64,000 nucleotides of DNA from Bactrocera neohumeralis (GCF_024586455.1 NC_065919.1:17106017-17170016), one strand, 5' to 3'. Counted from the first letter of the stretch, positions 32,740 through 45,200 are shown. The notes: generated from the sequence alone by a model not told the origin. Numbers and translations are program-made.

Positions 32740-33560
32740 TGTTCCAACTCGGCTACCTTAGGGTTGGCTCTTCTCTCGTTGGGAGGCTCTATTCTTCAAT
32801 CGGTGTCCAAGGTACAGTATTTGGGACTTATCGTAGATTAAAGTTGGACCAAAAGCAGTGCTCTAGCTTCACATTGATTTATTGATTGATTGCTTGATAA
32901 ACGAGGAATGCAACGCGGCCTTAGGTCTATTGTGCCCTCTCCTAAATCACAAACACTCACCTAGCCCCATAACACTGATAAAGTCCAATATTCTGCTGGG
33001 TGCTAGCGAAGCGATGTGACTCCTATTTGGAAACATGAATCCAAGAGCCTTAAACCTTCTTTTTACGCGCTCGTTGTCTGAGAGAGGACGCTTGGAGAAA
33101 CCACACTAGCTAAGCAGTTGGAACGTGTTCATAAAGTAACCCTCGTTTACAACTGGGGTGCATTAAGGGCAAGTTCAACAATGGCAAATCTCTACTGCTC
33201 CTGGCGATTCATTCTTAGCTCACGCACCTGCGAGGGATTTTGTAAATGAAGCGAAACCTTTGCAGAAAGGGTGCATTGACTGTTTTTTACAGCTGTATCG
33301 AAATTAAGAGGGAGCGTGCCGGATTGATTCCTCAGTCGGGAGCTCTCCATCAACTGTAGATTCAGACTACCATACCAGTGTAGCGTCTATCAAGCGGAGG
33401 TGACTGATTTCAAGGAGGCACACCGACAGCCGAGCGGCTATACTGGCTTTGTGCACGCTAACTGTGCTTTTAAAACTAGTCAAGGACGGCTTGACTTCAT
33501 TAGCAATAGCTTCAAGTACTAGCTTCAAGCTTCTTTGAGCTTGTGTAGTTGTTGGAAATC
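32740..33560 (+). pseudogene. Degenerate non-LTR element: RT end and RNase H
   Basis: In changing plus-strand frames: VQYLGLIVD near 32812, ALGLLCPLLNHKHS near 32920, then RELSINCRFRLPYQCSVYQA and EVTDFKEA near 33340-33420, which is the second half of the first RNase H block (pattern RLPxYCSVFQAEVxAIKxA). Heavily frameshifted. Resembles the element at 60.7-61.9 kb, which has FSLNIIFRLRRYCSVLQ. Confidence 0.6.
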
Positions 33561-33859
33561 AGCGGAATCGCCAAAAACTGCTAACCCGATGAGCCTGCTA
33601 GGGAGGGGCTTATATGGGTTTTCCGATGTCTTTTTCGGTTTCGGCATTGAACCTTTAAACGTCTAATCAGATCACTAAGCGTAAGCAGAACTTGTCCGAC
33701 TGCGTTAACCTTCTGGCTCTTGTGAGAGGCGCTCTGAATTACTGCCTCTTGGCAAAGTCAAACAATAGTTTCACATGTGGTGCAGCTAAATATTTTGTCA
33801 GACGGTCTTTTCAAAAGCTGTGTGAAAGAAAGCGAAATTTCGTCACTTCCTTCTCTTTT

Positions 33860-34290
33860 GCCTGCTTTTTGCTAGCATAATATTGAAATATCTGGTATAC
33901 TCATCTTTGGCGAAGTTAGCAAAATTGCTGGGATTGATATCAACCATCTTAATAAATTTATGGAAATGCCAACGACTTTCAAGTCCTCGAAAAATTTTTC
34001 ATAAGTATTTTTTGGGATGGCCTTCAGCTCCTACGGCAAATTTTGTTTTATCTCTTCGATCCTCCGAAAAGGGAATCCACAGCAAGTTTGGAGAACAAAA
34101 AATATCACACGAAGCCAAATCTGATGAATACGGTGGCTGATCTATGGTATTCATTACGTTTTTGGCTTAAAATTCGGTCACAATCATGATGCGATGCGAC
34201 GGTGCATTTTCATCGTGAAAAATCCATGAATTGTTCTTCCACAATTCCGGCCGCCGAACTATAAGGCACCGAGGTTTCTTTCTGTAGCGA
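33860..34290 (-). pseudogene. Mariner transposase C-terminal remnant
   Basis: On the minus strand, in shifting frames: FMDFS and KCTVASHHDCDRILS (from FHDENAPSHHDCDRIL), NEYHRSATVFIRFGF (from NTIDQPPYSSDLAS), CDIFCSPNLLW, IEEIKQN and IPKNTYEKFFED, and HFHKFIKM. The catalytic triad is not intact. Same subfamily as the deleted copy at 14.4-14.9 kb. Confidence 0.55.
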
Positions 34291-35995
34291 AGCTGCAAAA
34301 CGCATAATTATGAAAATTATCTCCATCACACTTAATATTGTAAATTCTGCAAGAGTGTCTCAGAAATCAAAAGCTCCACTAGCTTCAAGTTGCTTTAGGA
34401 TGGCTGAACGATTTGGGCTATCCAAGGGTCAGACTATAGTCCAAGTGTCGGCTTAAAGGTCAGAGTACAACACTGCCTTTAATTAACACTGCTGTCGTGT
34501 TCATATTAAAAACTATTGAACTACTGCATACAATAATAATTTAAACCTTAATTCTCACCTACATAATTCACTTAAAGGGCATCTCTCGATAAGTGGCATT
34601 GGCGAATGAGAACAACAATTTCATGAATGTTTGTCGAGGCAGATGAAGGATGCTAACAAAAAGCAAAAAAAAAAAAATCATTAACACAATGTTATTCTTT
34701 CTTTGTGGAACGGCTTCACAATTTTTGATTAATTGAAAATTTTACCAATGTTGTTTAATTGAATAATTAAATGAATGGAGCGGAGTATAAAGCATAAATG
34801 AAGTGAAGCGCTCGAACTGGAGCCCGACACGAAGCAGCGACGTGAAGCAATTGTCAGGAGACAATGAAGTATTGCAAATGAAAGACGATAAAACTTGTTT
34901 GTGTGTGTGAATCAGCCTGCTGCTGTACGTGTATGTGTGAGGAAATTATCAGTATTGAGTTTGTAAATAATGAATTTACTCTGCTGACGATATCATTAAC
35001 GGATTTATTTATGTTGAAGAATGGGCTGTGGTGAAGTTTCGCGCTGAAAAGGAAGTGAATAGTCAGCGAGTAGTTGGTACTGACAGCAACCGTATAAAAT
35101 TGCATTAACTTTTCATTGTTTTATGAAATTAAGAGCATGGAAAAGGAAGGCAACGATAACGTAAATGATTAAAGAATAAGTATATGCCAGTCGGTAAACT
35201 CAGAAATTAATAAAAATTTGGCAAAAATGGTACAAGCTGGTAGTATAAATTTAGTTTATAAAGCTTAGCTGATATTATGATATCACTTCCAACTTAATGC
35301 GAACACCCTGGCAGCTTTAGGCGTCAATAAAATAAAAATGAATAACATGCCTTCGATCAATCGCCTTTCGATCCCTTGTATAAGACGCTCATTACACTGC
35401 TCTTAACACTGTCATTCCATTCGTTGTTTGAAGTGTAAATGTTCTTGTTCTTTAAAAAAAAACTTGCGCGTGACTTTACAGACTACAATGATACATATTT
35501 GACTTCTTTCCTCACAAATTAAACATATTTTTTTTTGCCCTTAATATTGCGGTATTTGCCAAACCTGGTGTTGCAACTCACAACTTTATTGTAAAGTTTG
35601 ACACTTTTGATGGTATGCACACTCAGAGCGACATATAAGAGCTATTTGTGTTGTTTACAGTAACTTAAAATATTCAGCACAGCCAAAAAATGGAAATAAA
35701 TCGCAAACATTTTCGAGTGAAAAGTTTTTACAAAATTCGACTTTGATTAACTCAGCAACAGTGCACCGATGGACTTAATTAAATTTTTGGCGATGAAGCT
35801 CCATTGGGCATCAATGTTTACCGATGGCAACAGGGCAATTAAAAAGGCCTGAAACACGGATAGCGCTACTAAAATTAAATCCATATGATCTTTAGTTAGA
35901 TCTAATCTTCAAAAGGCGCGAATATAAATTTGACCGCTGTCGGATCATTAGTTTGTCGATTATATCATATAAAGTAAAGCAATTTCGCGTAAAAT
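34291..35995. other. Non-coding stretch, no gene seen
   Basis: AT-rich. A minus-strand frame of 83 codons at 35105-34854 is not recognised. Nothing else stands out. Confidence 0.35.
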
Positions 35996-35999
35996 ATCG

Positions 36000-36780
36000 C
36001 TTTTTGAAAGGAAAAACTACAGTTAAAGCAAATACTTGGCTTGATGGTGAGCTTTCGGACACTGTCCCAGAAAAATCAAACATCAAAGATTGGTATTATT
36101 AGTTTAGTAGTGTTGAAATAAGACGAAGTTGACGTCGTCCACTGCGCCCAAAAGAGGTTGTTATCGACGAAAACAACAAAAAAGTCTACAAAATGATTTC
36201 GGATTACTGTAAAACGAAGTTGTTCTAGATAGCAGGCACTCTATAGATACCAATTGGATTTGTATATCATATCATTCAGGAATATTTGGGTAAAAGCAGG
36301 CTCTGTGCAAAGTGGGTGCCGTTCGAGCTCACTTTTGACCAAATACAAGCTAGAGTTGATGACTCGGAGCAGTGTTTGGAGTTATTCAATCGTAATAAAT
36401 CCGAAAGTTTTCTTCGATATGTGCCAATGGATGAAACTTGGTTCAATCATTTTACTCCGAAGTCCAACTGACAGTCATCCGAATGGACTGCACACGATGA
36501 ACCCGCTCCAAAGCGTGGAAAAATGTAACAGTCGGCTGGCAAGTTTATGGTGTCTTTATTCTACAAGTATGATCCGCATGAAAAAAAAAATTACTGACTA
36601 CCTTGAAAAGAAAAGGCCATCAACAGCGACTATTACATAGTATTACTGGATCGTTTGTATGACGAAATCGCAAAGAAATGGCCACATTTGAAATGCTTTT
36701 TCAGCAAGACCTGCAGCATCCGCCGTAAACAAAATTTGACGGAATTGCTTTTCGAATGAATGTTTTTGAAATTTGGCGTA
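36000..36780 (+). pseudogene. Mariner transposase, most of the protein, decayed
   Basis: In order on the plus strand: KGKTTVKANTWLDGELSD, RPKEVVIDENNKKVYKMISD, KSRLCAKWVPFELTFDQIQA, RVDDSEQCLELFNRNKSESF, LRYVPMDETWFNHFTPKSN (first catalytic Asp), EWTAHDEPAPKRGKM, QSAGKFMVSL, ITDYLEKKRPSTATIT. The second half with the other two acidic residues is lost or scrambled. Stops and frameshifts are throughout. The text resembles the C-terminal mariner pieces at 8.9 and 40.5 kb. Confidence 0.75.
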
Positions 36781-36784
36781 GATA

Positions 36785-36935
36785 ATAAAAAATGTACTCT
36801 CCAAGCATATTGTTATATCGGATTAGCATGCAGCTCCCATACAAAACTGTGAGCCTTTTAAATGTTTTTATCTTATAACAAATGTATCTATGAATTTTAT
36901 TATTATAGCCACAGTGCAGCCGAAGTTACATGATT
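36785..36935 (+). repeat. Repeat family A, single unit with hairpin end
   Basis: Contains CATATTGTTATATCGG, then GCAGCTCCCATACAAAACTG and ends TTATTATAGCCACAGTGCAG followed by CCGAAGTTAC, matching the terminal motif at about 1660-1695. Adjacent to the mariner fossil. Confidence 0.45.
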
Positions 36936-38067
36936 TGGACAATGTTTACAACAAGCTCTATTTTTATTTTTTATTCTGCACTCTTGTTCAGTTTTTTTCT
37001 GAGTTTTGATATACATGAGTTTTAAGCTAAAGGCTTTCTAAGGAAATAAGAAAAAGCTTATCCAATCTAAACCTGCTCTACGCTGCTACTATTGGCTAAA
37101 AAACTTTAAGTCGCGACTCAAACCACAACTAAATATTTTAATAGCTGAGACAACAACCCTCCTGACTATGAGGTTGCTCGAAATCATTAAATCTTAAGTT
37201 GAAGTCATGGAATTGAAGAGTCTATTGATTGTTGTGTTATTTAAAAGGTGGTAAACGGGGGTAGCTGCACAAAACTTTGTAAATATGTATTTGCATGGAA
37301 TTGAGTTCAGCCAATTCCTCCAGTGCTGTGTTGTGAATTCAAGCATGAAATATCTTAAATGCCTCTCCACATCAAAATCAATAAGCACTGGAACGCTTAC
37401 TTTCAAAGTAGGCAGCACATACATAGTGAGTGCTGGGGTGGGTGGGTGTACCACCGTAAACGTGAATCATGATGATTACTTAACAATAACCTGCAGAAGC
37501 AACAGGATTTCATCTGATGTTTCGGCACTCGTTCACCGTCTCAACGACATTAGGTGGGTGTTAGGTGTGCGCGACGCTAATAAAACCCTTAAAAATGCCG
37601 TAAATAATTTACGCTCTCTCGATTACGATTAAATTTGGAGGATTAAATTTGCAGAATTTCACTTTATGCCCGCACAACAATAATAACAATAAACAGCTTA
37701 ATGACAGCACTTGTGTGGCTTTAAAAAATCAACGGAAGAAAAGAGGGAGGGAATAAAAAATTATAGGTTTGAGACTGTGAGATTCAAATGCTTTGTTGTG
37801 GCGGACAGGTTAGGCTGAGAATCCGAGCATTAAGTTTGAGTTTTGTGTGCGCCACCCTTACCGGAACTACTTGACGGAAGTGCTGCTACGTTGCTGCGTC
37901 TTCTCAATATTATGTATGAAGCATAATACGATAACAATAACAATGTAGGTGTGTTGTTGGGAAATAAATATATTGCGATGAGCTCTGGATGTGAGCACAA
38001 GCAACATAATAGACTTGAGGATAACAATGAATTTGACAACTCATATAGAATAAAGAAATTTAAGTTT
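36936..38067. other. Non-coding or unrecognised stretch
   Basis: The 115-codon plus frame at 37285-37632 has no recognisable domain or signal peptide; its composition is not strongly biased, so a small exon cannot be excluded. Confidence 0.3.
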
Positions 38068-38069
38068 TA

Positions 38070-39178
38070 TTAGGGTGGTCACTTAAAACTCCGATGGAAA
38101 TATTTACTATTTTTAATCTTGCTTAAACGCTAACGCAGCGTCGAAATCGTGCGCATAAAACTTGATGAAAGGGTGCGTCAAGCTTAGCTCAAGTTTTAAA
38201 TTACCAGTTTAAGAATAAAAAAAATTAATTATTTTTATTAATTAAAAATTAATTCATTTTATTTTTATTCAAAAATAAAAATTAATTAAATTTGTTAATT
38301 TTATTCATTATTTATTAATTAAAAAAAAAATAAATAACACATTTTTCAATAATCTTCCATCTCCACGCATTCATTAATTAACAATTAATTGATTTTATTT
38401 TTATTTAAAAAATAAAAATGAATTAAATTTATTAATTTTATAAATTATTTATTAATTAAAAAAAAATAAATAACACATTTTTCAATAATTAGTTTATTTT
38501 ATTTTTTTAAATTAATTTTTAATAATTAATTAATTAATAACTAATAAAATAAATGAATTATTAAAAATTTAATTAATTAATAAATAATTAATAAAATTAT
38601 CTAATTTTATTTAAAAAAAAAATATTAATAAAATTAATTAATTAAAAAAAAATTTTTTAATAAAATTAATTAACTTTATTTAAAAAATAAAAATTAGTTA
38701 AATTTTTTAATAAAAAAAAAATAATGAACACTTTTTTCGATAATTAATTAATTTTATTTTTAAGTTAATTTTTAGTAATTAATTAATTAATAACTAATAA
38801 AATTAATTAAAATTAAAAAATAAAATTAAATAATTATTATAAATAAAATTAATTAATTTAATTATTAGAAATAAAATTAATTAATTTTTGTTAATAAATA
38901 ATTAATAAAATTAATTTATTTTTTTTTGTAGTGAAAGATCGATTATATTATAGCGATGCCAGATATTGCTTTATTTTTTTCTTTTTTTCGTGCCGCATAA
39001 GGTGGCTGAGCTGTGAACACCATGCGAAATACCCTAACTTGTGCCAATCGAAACCAAAATTTAATACCGTTACAAAAATTTGAAATGATAATACAAATCT
39101 AATTGCTTTAGGTGGTGGATTTTAGATAATCTGAAGGAAATAAAAATTTTCTCATAACATATTTAAGTGACACCCTAA
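38070..39178. mobile_element. AT-rich MITE-like element with TA duplications
   Basis: 1,109 bp. Ends are inverted: the left begins TTAGGGTGGTCACTTAAA and the right, read on minus, begins TTAGGGTGTCACTTAAA (one-base indel). TA flanks both sides (38068-38069 and 39179-39180), as for Tc1/mariner-type insertion. About 38210-38930 inside is almost purely A and T, with AATTAATTAA-type runs and internal repeats: TAAATAACACATTTTTCAAT is seen near 38330 and 38470, with a related TAATGAACACTTTTTTCGAT near 38722. No coding capacity. Confidence 0.65.
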
Positions 39179-39180
39179 TA

Positions 39181-40500
39181 TGGGGATATGTACATGGTAC
39201 ATCCGCGTGCCACCTGTACCAGCCACTTCAGTTTAATGGTGTTTAGTGTAGTGCAAACACAGAACCACCACCACGTCCGCCGCACGACAACACTCAACGA
39301 TAACAACAACAATAATAAGCGTTGGCGTAAAATTCTCAAGTGGCTCAAGTTTTGTTAGTAAGCAAATAATTTCGTTGAAGAGTGAACATTAATTTAAAAA
39401 ATAAATATAAAAGGCGCGTACTTTTATTGCCGTCAAAGTAAGGAAGTTGGAGTTTTTACGAAGTCGAAGATTATTTCGGTATATTTAAGATAATGACTTG
39501 GCGTTGACAGACTCAAGTACTGACAGTAGTATGAAGTGCACATTAGAGCGGATCGATCTTTTCTATAAAATCGGATTTGCGGTAGATGTTCTGCGGATTA
39601 GTCTGAAGAACTTTGCCTAAGAGACCAGTTTTCGACCGGTTTCGTGCGATTTTTAAGGTGAAATTTAAAAATTCATAAAATTCGGTTGTATGGGAGATAT
39701 GTGATATAGTTGTCCAATTTGATCGATTCTGATAAATGATCAATAGAATATCATAATGCACCTACATGTGAAATTTCTTTCTGATATCTCAAAAACTGAG
39801 GAATACATTTTTATGAATATTTGGCAGAATCTTAGGGAGCTCCTTAAGCAGTCATTTATAAAAAACCGGATATACTTAAAATAATTGAGTGTCATATAAA
39901 TTGAAATGCTTGATCGCAAAAAAATAAGTTGTTCTTTCATCAGATTGTGACTGATGTTGGAAAATGGTTCCACCTGGCTAACCCCAAAATCGAATATCCA
40001 GTTAATGCTCTGTATTTTTTGAGATCTAAAAGGCTTGTTGCATTATGAGCGATATCCGAAAACGTTTCGAATTTGAGACTAAGCACGAGGCAATAATTTT
40101 CCATTTATTTGTAACCCCACAGTTTCACTCCTGACTAGTAGTTACTCTGTCTCAGATACTAAACCTTTTTCTTGGTAAATAAGTTTTTATGATTTACTAG
40201 TGTTGCCACTGTTATTATTTTTTGAAATAAGATTACTAAACATAATTTTCTGTTCTGCTTTTTTCAGACAAACTGTAAAGACATTTATTGGACTTGAACT
40301 CTTCATTTATCTGAGAAAATTTGCTTCAGGTAAGTGTTTCTTAAAGGTTACCGATCTCTTCAATAGATTTCGTTTAAAGTTTAACTTAAAAGCCTCCAAA
40401 ATCGTAGGCTTTATCATTACTTAAATATGTTTTAATAATTTCATTGCCTTAAAGTTGTACTTCGAGAGGAAAATCAAAGAAATTAGTTGATTTAGGCAAC
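39181..40500. other. Non-coding stretch with an interspersed repeat
   Basis: 39560-39990 has the look of a dispersed repeat (GTATGGGAGATATGTGATATAG, then GATCGATTCTGATAAATGATC). No gene recognised. Confidence 0.35.
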
Positions 40501-40514
40501 TACTAAATAAAGTT

Positions 40515-40740
40515 TTCATATACATACATATATGCGGAGGCAATTCGAAACCCAATTCATAGATTTTGCCATCGTTTTTACTAACTTGTGACGTGGTGTG
40601 ACATTGCCTTGGTGAAACAGCAATTTCGTTTTCTTCAAATGCGGCCGTTTTAAGCGTTTCCTCCATTGAACGGTCCAATAACACTGGGACAGTGTTCGGA
40701 AACTCGTCAAAAAGCCAAGTTTTTGTCTCAACTGTGTTTT
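40515..40740 (-). pseudogene. Mariner transposase fragment
   Basis: The minus strand reads KKTKLLFHQGNVTPRHKLVK, then TMAKSMNWVSN; the other frame gives NDGKIYELGFELPPH. This is the second catalytic region (HQDNAPCHKSVKTMAK-x-HELGFELLPH) split by a frameshift, with the catalytic Asp replaced by Gly. Confidence 0.7.
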
Positions 40741-40889
40741 TTCCTTTTAAAAAGTAATATCTATCAGCGCGCGAAATCCTTTTTATCCATTTTTTTTGAG
40801 AATAACAGAAATTGCTCCACCTAAAATAACATAATTCTCAGACTCAAGATCCGACAGCTGTCCTGTCTAATTTATACAAGCGGCTTTTG

Positions 40890-41380
40890 AAGGTTCTTGT
40901 TCTTCTTTACTGGCAAAGACACAGCTTACGCGAATATAGCTAAGTTAATAACAGCGCGCCAGTCGTTTCTTCTTTTCGCTACGTGGCGCCAATTGGATAT
41001 TCCCAGCGAAGCCAGGTCCTTCTCCACTTGGTCCTTCCAACGGAGTGCAGGTCTTCCTTTTCCTCTGCTTCCCCCGGCGGGTACTGCGTCGAATACTTTC
41101 AGAGGTGGAGTGTTTTTGTCCATTCGGACAACATAACCTAGCCAGCATAGCCGCTGTCTTTAAATTTGCTGAACTATGTCAATGTCGTCGTATAACTCGT
41201 ACTGCTCATCGTTCTATCGAATGCGATATTCGCCGTGGCCAACGCGCAAAGGACCACAAATCTTTCGCAGAACTTTTCTCTTGAAAACTCGCAACGTCGA
41301 CTCATCAGTTGTTGACATCGTCCAAGCCTCTGCACCATATAGCAGGACGGGAATTATGAGCGACTTATAGAGGTTTGAAG
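40890..41380 (-). pseudogene. RTE/CR1-like element C-terminal fragment
   Basis: The cleanest copy of this 3' end in the window. Minus strand: KVFDAVPAGGSRGKGRPALR, then WKDQVEKDLASLGISNWRHV and AKRRNDWRAVINLAIFA. Upstream (higher coordinates) the nucleotides encode YRIR-x-NDE and the LYGAEAWT-like region. It stops near 41375 next to unrelated sequence, so only the last 480 bp were retained, as expected of 5'-truncated LINE copies. Confidence 0.75.
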
Positions 41381-41502
41381 GTTGGGCTAACTAAAAATCA
41401 TGTGGACTTGACTTTAGTAGCGGGAATTTCACTTGAGCTGTTGCATTATTGATCTAAGTCAAAATTTATTAGTTCTTATGTTGAAAATTTTTACCTTGTG
41501 GC

Positions 41503-41583
41503 ACGGGTTTACATAACTGGAGCAGATCCAGATTTATATACAGTCAAGAAGTGTTCACTTGCCTCTACAATAACAATAAATAA
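41503..41583 (+). mobile_element. SINE-like element, partial copy
   Basis: CGGGTTTACATAACTGGAGC, then AGATCCAGATTTATATACAG and CTCTACAATAACAATAA align with the SINE-like element at 29020-29121 (CGGGTCTACGTAACCGGAAC...). The start is missing and it is considerably diverged. Confidence 0.5.
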
Positions 41584-41649
41584 TTTTCCCTAAGCCGCTC
41601 CAGATCATTCAGTTCCTTCAGGGGTGATCGTTTTTAAGCAACGGACCCG

Positions 41650-42260
41650 AGAGATTCGCCTTAGATCTTGGAACACTACCAACACAGTGCATAGCACAAA
41701 GTTCCTTTTGTTAATGGTGGACAGACTAAAAAGCTTGTACTTTCCACCTTTACAAAATTGGAGATCATGCGTGGAGATGGAAGAGACGCTGAGCATTATC
41801 TTTGCGAATGCGCAGCCTCTAGCCGCATAAGACTGAATTGATGAATTAGGCTAATTCTGTTACCACCAGGTGTACAGTGGGCTTAATGAAGGAGGCTGCA
41901 TGAGGTCCGGCGCTCTTGCGTCTCCTTTTTGAACCAACCAACCAAGTTCAGTCATAGAGTTGCAATGAATGAGAGAAAAAGTTTCGATAAATCATGAGTT
42001 AAAGTGTGAATCTGGATTGTCTATGGAATTTGATGTACTGAATTATGATCGCTTCCTACAAAACCTGACACGTTAAGAGCTTCCATGAACGGGAGACGAA
42101 ATTTTCATACATCCTGAGTTAAAGTGTGACTAGATTTGGTTGTAGATTGATCGTTCAGAAGACCTTGATTTTCAGAATACTATTTGTGTCTGTCATGGAG
42201 ACACTGAACTACTTACACTCACTCATCCATCCAGATGGAAGTAACAAGAAGCCATCGAAA
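41650..42260 (+). pseudogene. Non-LTR element 3' end (copy A)
   Basis: The end of the coding part reads MEETL then FANAQPLAA-like, with ETLEHYLCECAASSRIRLN as the apparent ancestral form. It is followed by a non-coding tail with CAGTGGGCTTAATGAA, GTTAAAGTGTGACTAG and CTGAACTACTTAC..CCATCCAGATGG. The same tail occurs at 44.98-45.20 kb, so these are two insertions of one family. Confidence 0.5.
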
Positions 42261-43735
42261 CTTTGACTATTGTAGGAATATAACAAGAGCTCGTCAATTT
42301 TGATTTCTCATACCCATCAAATAAGAAAGGGTATAGAAGCTAGACGTTTTTCTCATATAGACATAAAAAACTTCTTGAAATATTTAATTAAGTACTCTTA
42401 ATCAGAATGAGTTTGGGCTACAGGAAAAGAAAGAAAAACCATTGTGGAATAACTTTCTGATTGGATTTAAAAATATTTGTAAAGAGTGAAGCCCAATATA
42501 CTTCTTCATATGTATGTTAGCTCTACATACATAACTCTCTTTAGCTGGTGCCCCACCTGTACCACGGCTAGTAAAACGATGGCAAAAGCAAATGAACTCA
42601 GTTATTTAATGATGCCGCTAAAACGGGTCAATGCTGATCCCAACACACTCACATCAGAGCAAACTTTTATGTAGGTAGATGTACCAACTCACCGGGTTTC
42701 TCCGTAAAATGCAATTTAATTGCCCGTGAAAGTATTGAAAATATACACCCCAACAACAGCAACGATAGCAAGGCGGAAAATATATCCTTGAACACGCCGA
42801 ATAAAAAAAGCGAAAAAAGAGAATGAAAGCGAACACAAATCATGTCAACACCGCTGCTTGCCATAATGTCTTTGCCACTGCAAGAACTGAAGTGAGCTCG
42901 TGAGTAAAACCGGCGCTGAGAGTGCTTGTCGAGTGGCAAAAGGTGTTGTGGTAGCTGGTGTCGACGCTACTTGAAGCGTTGGTGGCGCTAACGTCGCTGT
43001 GCCTTTAACTTGAAAACTTGTCAGCGACGCACCAGCACCGGGCGAGAATTTAGGCGAGAAAGTTGAAGCTTAACAGAATGAAAAGAAAGCAAGCACCGAT
43101 TGAGACTAAGCGCGGGAAATCAATACGAATGGTCTACTTGAAAAACTGTGCGGTACCACTACAGTTTTGCCATGACCCTCGCCACGCAGCTAAACACTCT
43201 TTAAGCTCGTTGCCTGCTTCTAGCTGGTTGCTGGTAGCGTCTGCGGTGGCACGATGGCAATAAATAAAAATCGCATTTACCCGCTTTTAAATCAATTTAT
43301 CAGCAAATCTTCGGCGCACTCCCAGTGGCACGCTATTGGGAGCCTGTATAGAATAGGTGTGTGTCTGCATTTAGTATATTGCCATCAGTGCAGTTGGCGC
43401 GTGAAGGACATTGAAAATGGGCGACGATGCGAAATAAGAAATGAAAGGAATATGGCTCGATTTAGAAGTCAGTGGAAAATCGATTTGGGGGAAATATAAA
43501 CACCAATTAAAGTGGAATAATACGATAAGTTGGATTAGGTTAGTGTAAAAAGACTGTCTCAGCTTGTGGATGCATTTGGATTGCTTATAAGTGGAGTTCA
43601 TTATGAGTCATGTGGTACATCTAAGTTTCGCAAATATTTGATGAGTTTTGCTGCCAGCTGATATGAATAGAAATATCTTCGTGGAAGGCTTGCTTTTGAG
43701 GCTTGTCGGATTGGGCTCCATTGTAGAGCTTCAAA
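42261..43735. other. Unrecognised, relatively GC-richer stretch
   Basis: 42.5-43.4 kb is less AT-rich than its neighbours and has several short open frames on both strands, for example 43063-43263 plus and 42939-42667 minus. None shows a domain, a signal peptide or convincing splice-linked continuity. Host regulatory or exon sequence cannot be ruled out. Confidence 0.3.
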
Positions 43736-43800
43736 AGGCTTAGATCTTATATGGTATTTTCTTACTAATTTGGTCGAGAACTCATCGTTGAAGTAAATAG

Positions 43801-43885
43801 TGCATTCTACAACGCCAGTACGGCTACACTGCTATCGGCTAACGCTACCTTTGACATTAATCACAACCTCCCTGTCTGTTTAAGT
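43801..43885 (+). repeat. Inverted repeat, left arm (85 bp)
   Basis: Begins TGCATTCTACAACGCC and ends CTGTCTGTTTAAGT. It matches the reverse complement of 44914-44998 at 79 of 85 positions. The arm is part of the reverse transcriptase coding region. Confidence 0.85.
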
Positions 43886-44913
43886 CATAGGTTAAGCAAT
43901 AGACAAGTCATTTGCGACGTGGGAGGTACGAAATTCGCCCACCAGATCACTTGTGATACCCCGAAAGGAGGGATCTTATCCACCTTTCTTTAGGTCAACT
44001 TTATCAGCGAATTAACACTCCTACTCGACAGAGAAAACTTTAAGGTCAGCTATGCGGGCGATCTTACTGTGTTTTGTTCAGAGATGATTCTTAATCACCT
44101 ATCCCGGCTGCTAGAAAGGCCCTTGACATAACCGCCAACTGAGCGGATGGTCACGGCCTAACTGTCAATCTGGAAAAAACAGAAATTTGTTTTTTCGCCA
44201 GAAGAACAAAAATGGCACAACTCAATCTCCCCTATTTAAGTGGTAGGATCATTGCTATCTCGAGAGCTGTCAAATTTCTCGGAGTTATCCTAGATAAAAA
44301 ATTGAGCTGGAAAGAATTCATTGAGAGTAGAGCTTCCAAAGCCCTTCAAATCTAGAACTCCTGCAGAAGAGCCATTGTCCCAAATGGGGTTTACGACCCC
44401 ACAACTATAATCCACCTCATATTAACATATGGTAGGGTGGTGTGGTGGTTGGCATTTATCCCGCGTTTATCCCCGGGAACAGCTACAACCTGCCTGCTTG
44501 CTGACTTGTCGGCTAAAATGCCAATCCGACTCAGAAAAGGATGTTCGTGAGGAATTGAACAGAACGACACAACATTTTCATTCCTCTGTAGAGACGAAGG
44601 GAGGAATGGGTTTGTAATCGAAAGTTCCCACGATAAGATCTGCATATTCATCGACGAATGTCGATCTGTCTGTAGTAATCTATACAAACTAAATGAATAC
44701 AATTCCGTCTGAAGTTGTTGGCATAACCGAAGGCGTCAAGTGGGCTTCTGCTCAAATCAGTAAATTTACTGATATCGGCTAACGCTAAAAGTAGATTCGT
44801 CGGAATGCAGAGCATACACGGAGGAAGAAGAGACGCTGGAACAATATCTTTGCTAATGCGAAGCCTCCAGTCCGATAAGACTGTATTGCTGAATAAGGGT
44901 TAATTCTGTTACC

Positions 44914-44998
44914 ACTTAAACAGACCAGGAGGTTGTGATTAATGTCAAATGTAGCGTTAGCCGATAGCAGTGTAGCCGTTCTAGCGTTCTAGAATGCA
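44914..44998 (-). repeat. Inverted repeat, right arm (85 bp)
   Basis: Reverse complement of the left arm with six mismatches; it begins ACTTAAACAGACCAGG on the plus strand. It is an antisense piece of reverse transcriptase coding sequence placed in the 3' part of the element, 1,028 bp from the left arm. Confidence 0.85.
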
Positions 44999-45200
44999 CA
45001 GTGGGCTTAATGAATGTAGTCGCATGCATGAGACCATGAATGAGAGAGGAAATTTCCATATATCCTGGGTTAAAGTGTGACTAGTTCTTGATTAATCGTT
45101 CAGAAGTTCTTGATTTTCAGAACACTATTTGTGTCTGTTACGGATACACTGAACTACTTACGCTCACTCCTCCATCCAGATGGAAGTAACGCGATGTCAA

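Larger units (their letters stand above)
43760..45200 (+). pseudogene. Non-LTR reverse transcriptase (copy B) with 3' tail
   Basis: The plus strand reads NSAFYNASTATLLSANATFD, then LSHRLSNRQVICDVGGTKFA, TPKGGILSTFL, a TAG where relatives have Trp, FISELTLLLDRENFKVSYAG, DLTVFCSEM. Later come LEKTEICFFARRTKMA, SRAVKFLGVILDKKLSWKEF and CRRAIVPNGVYDPTTI. This is domains 4-7 plus thumb of a reverse transcriptase. The catalytic YADD reads YAGD, so it cannot be active. A zinc-knuckle remnant and the tail shared with copy A follow at 44.83-45.20 kb. RNase H is not apparent between them. Confidence 0.8.

Noticed and set aside
37285..37632. 115-codon plus-strand frame as a small gene
   Set aside because: No domain, signal peptide or homologue recognised, and an antisense frame of 86 codons overlaps it. 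Kept only as an unresolved possibility.
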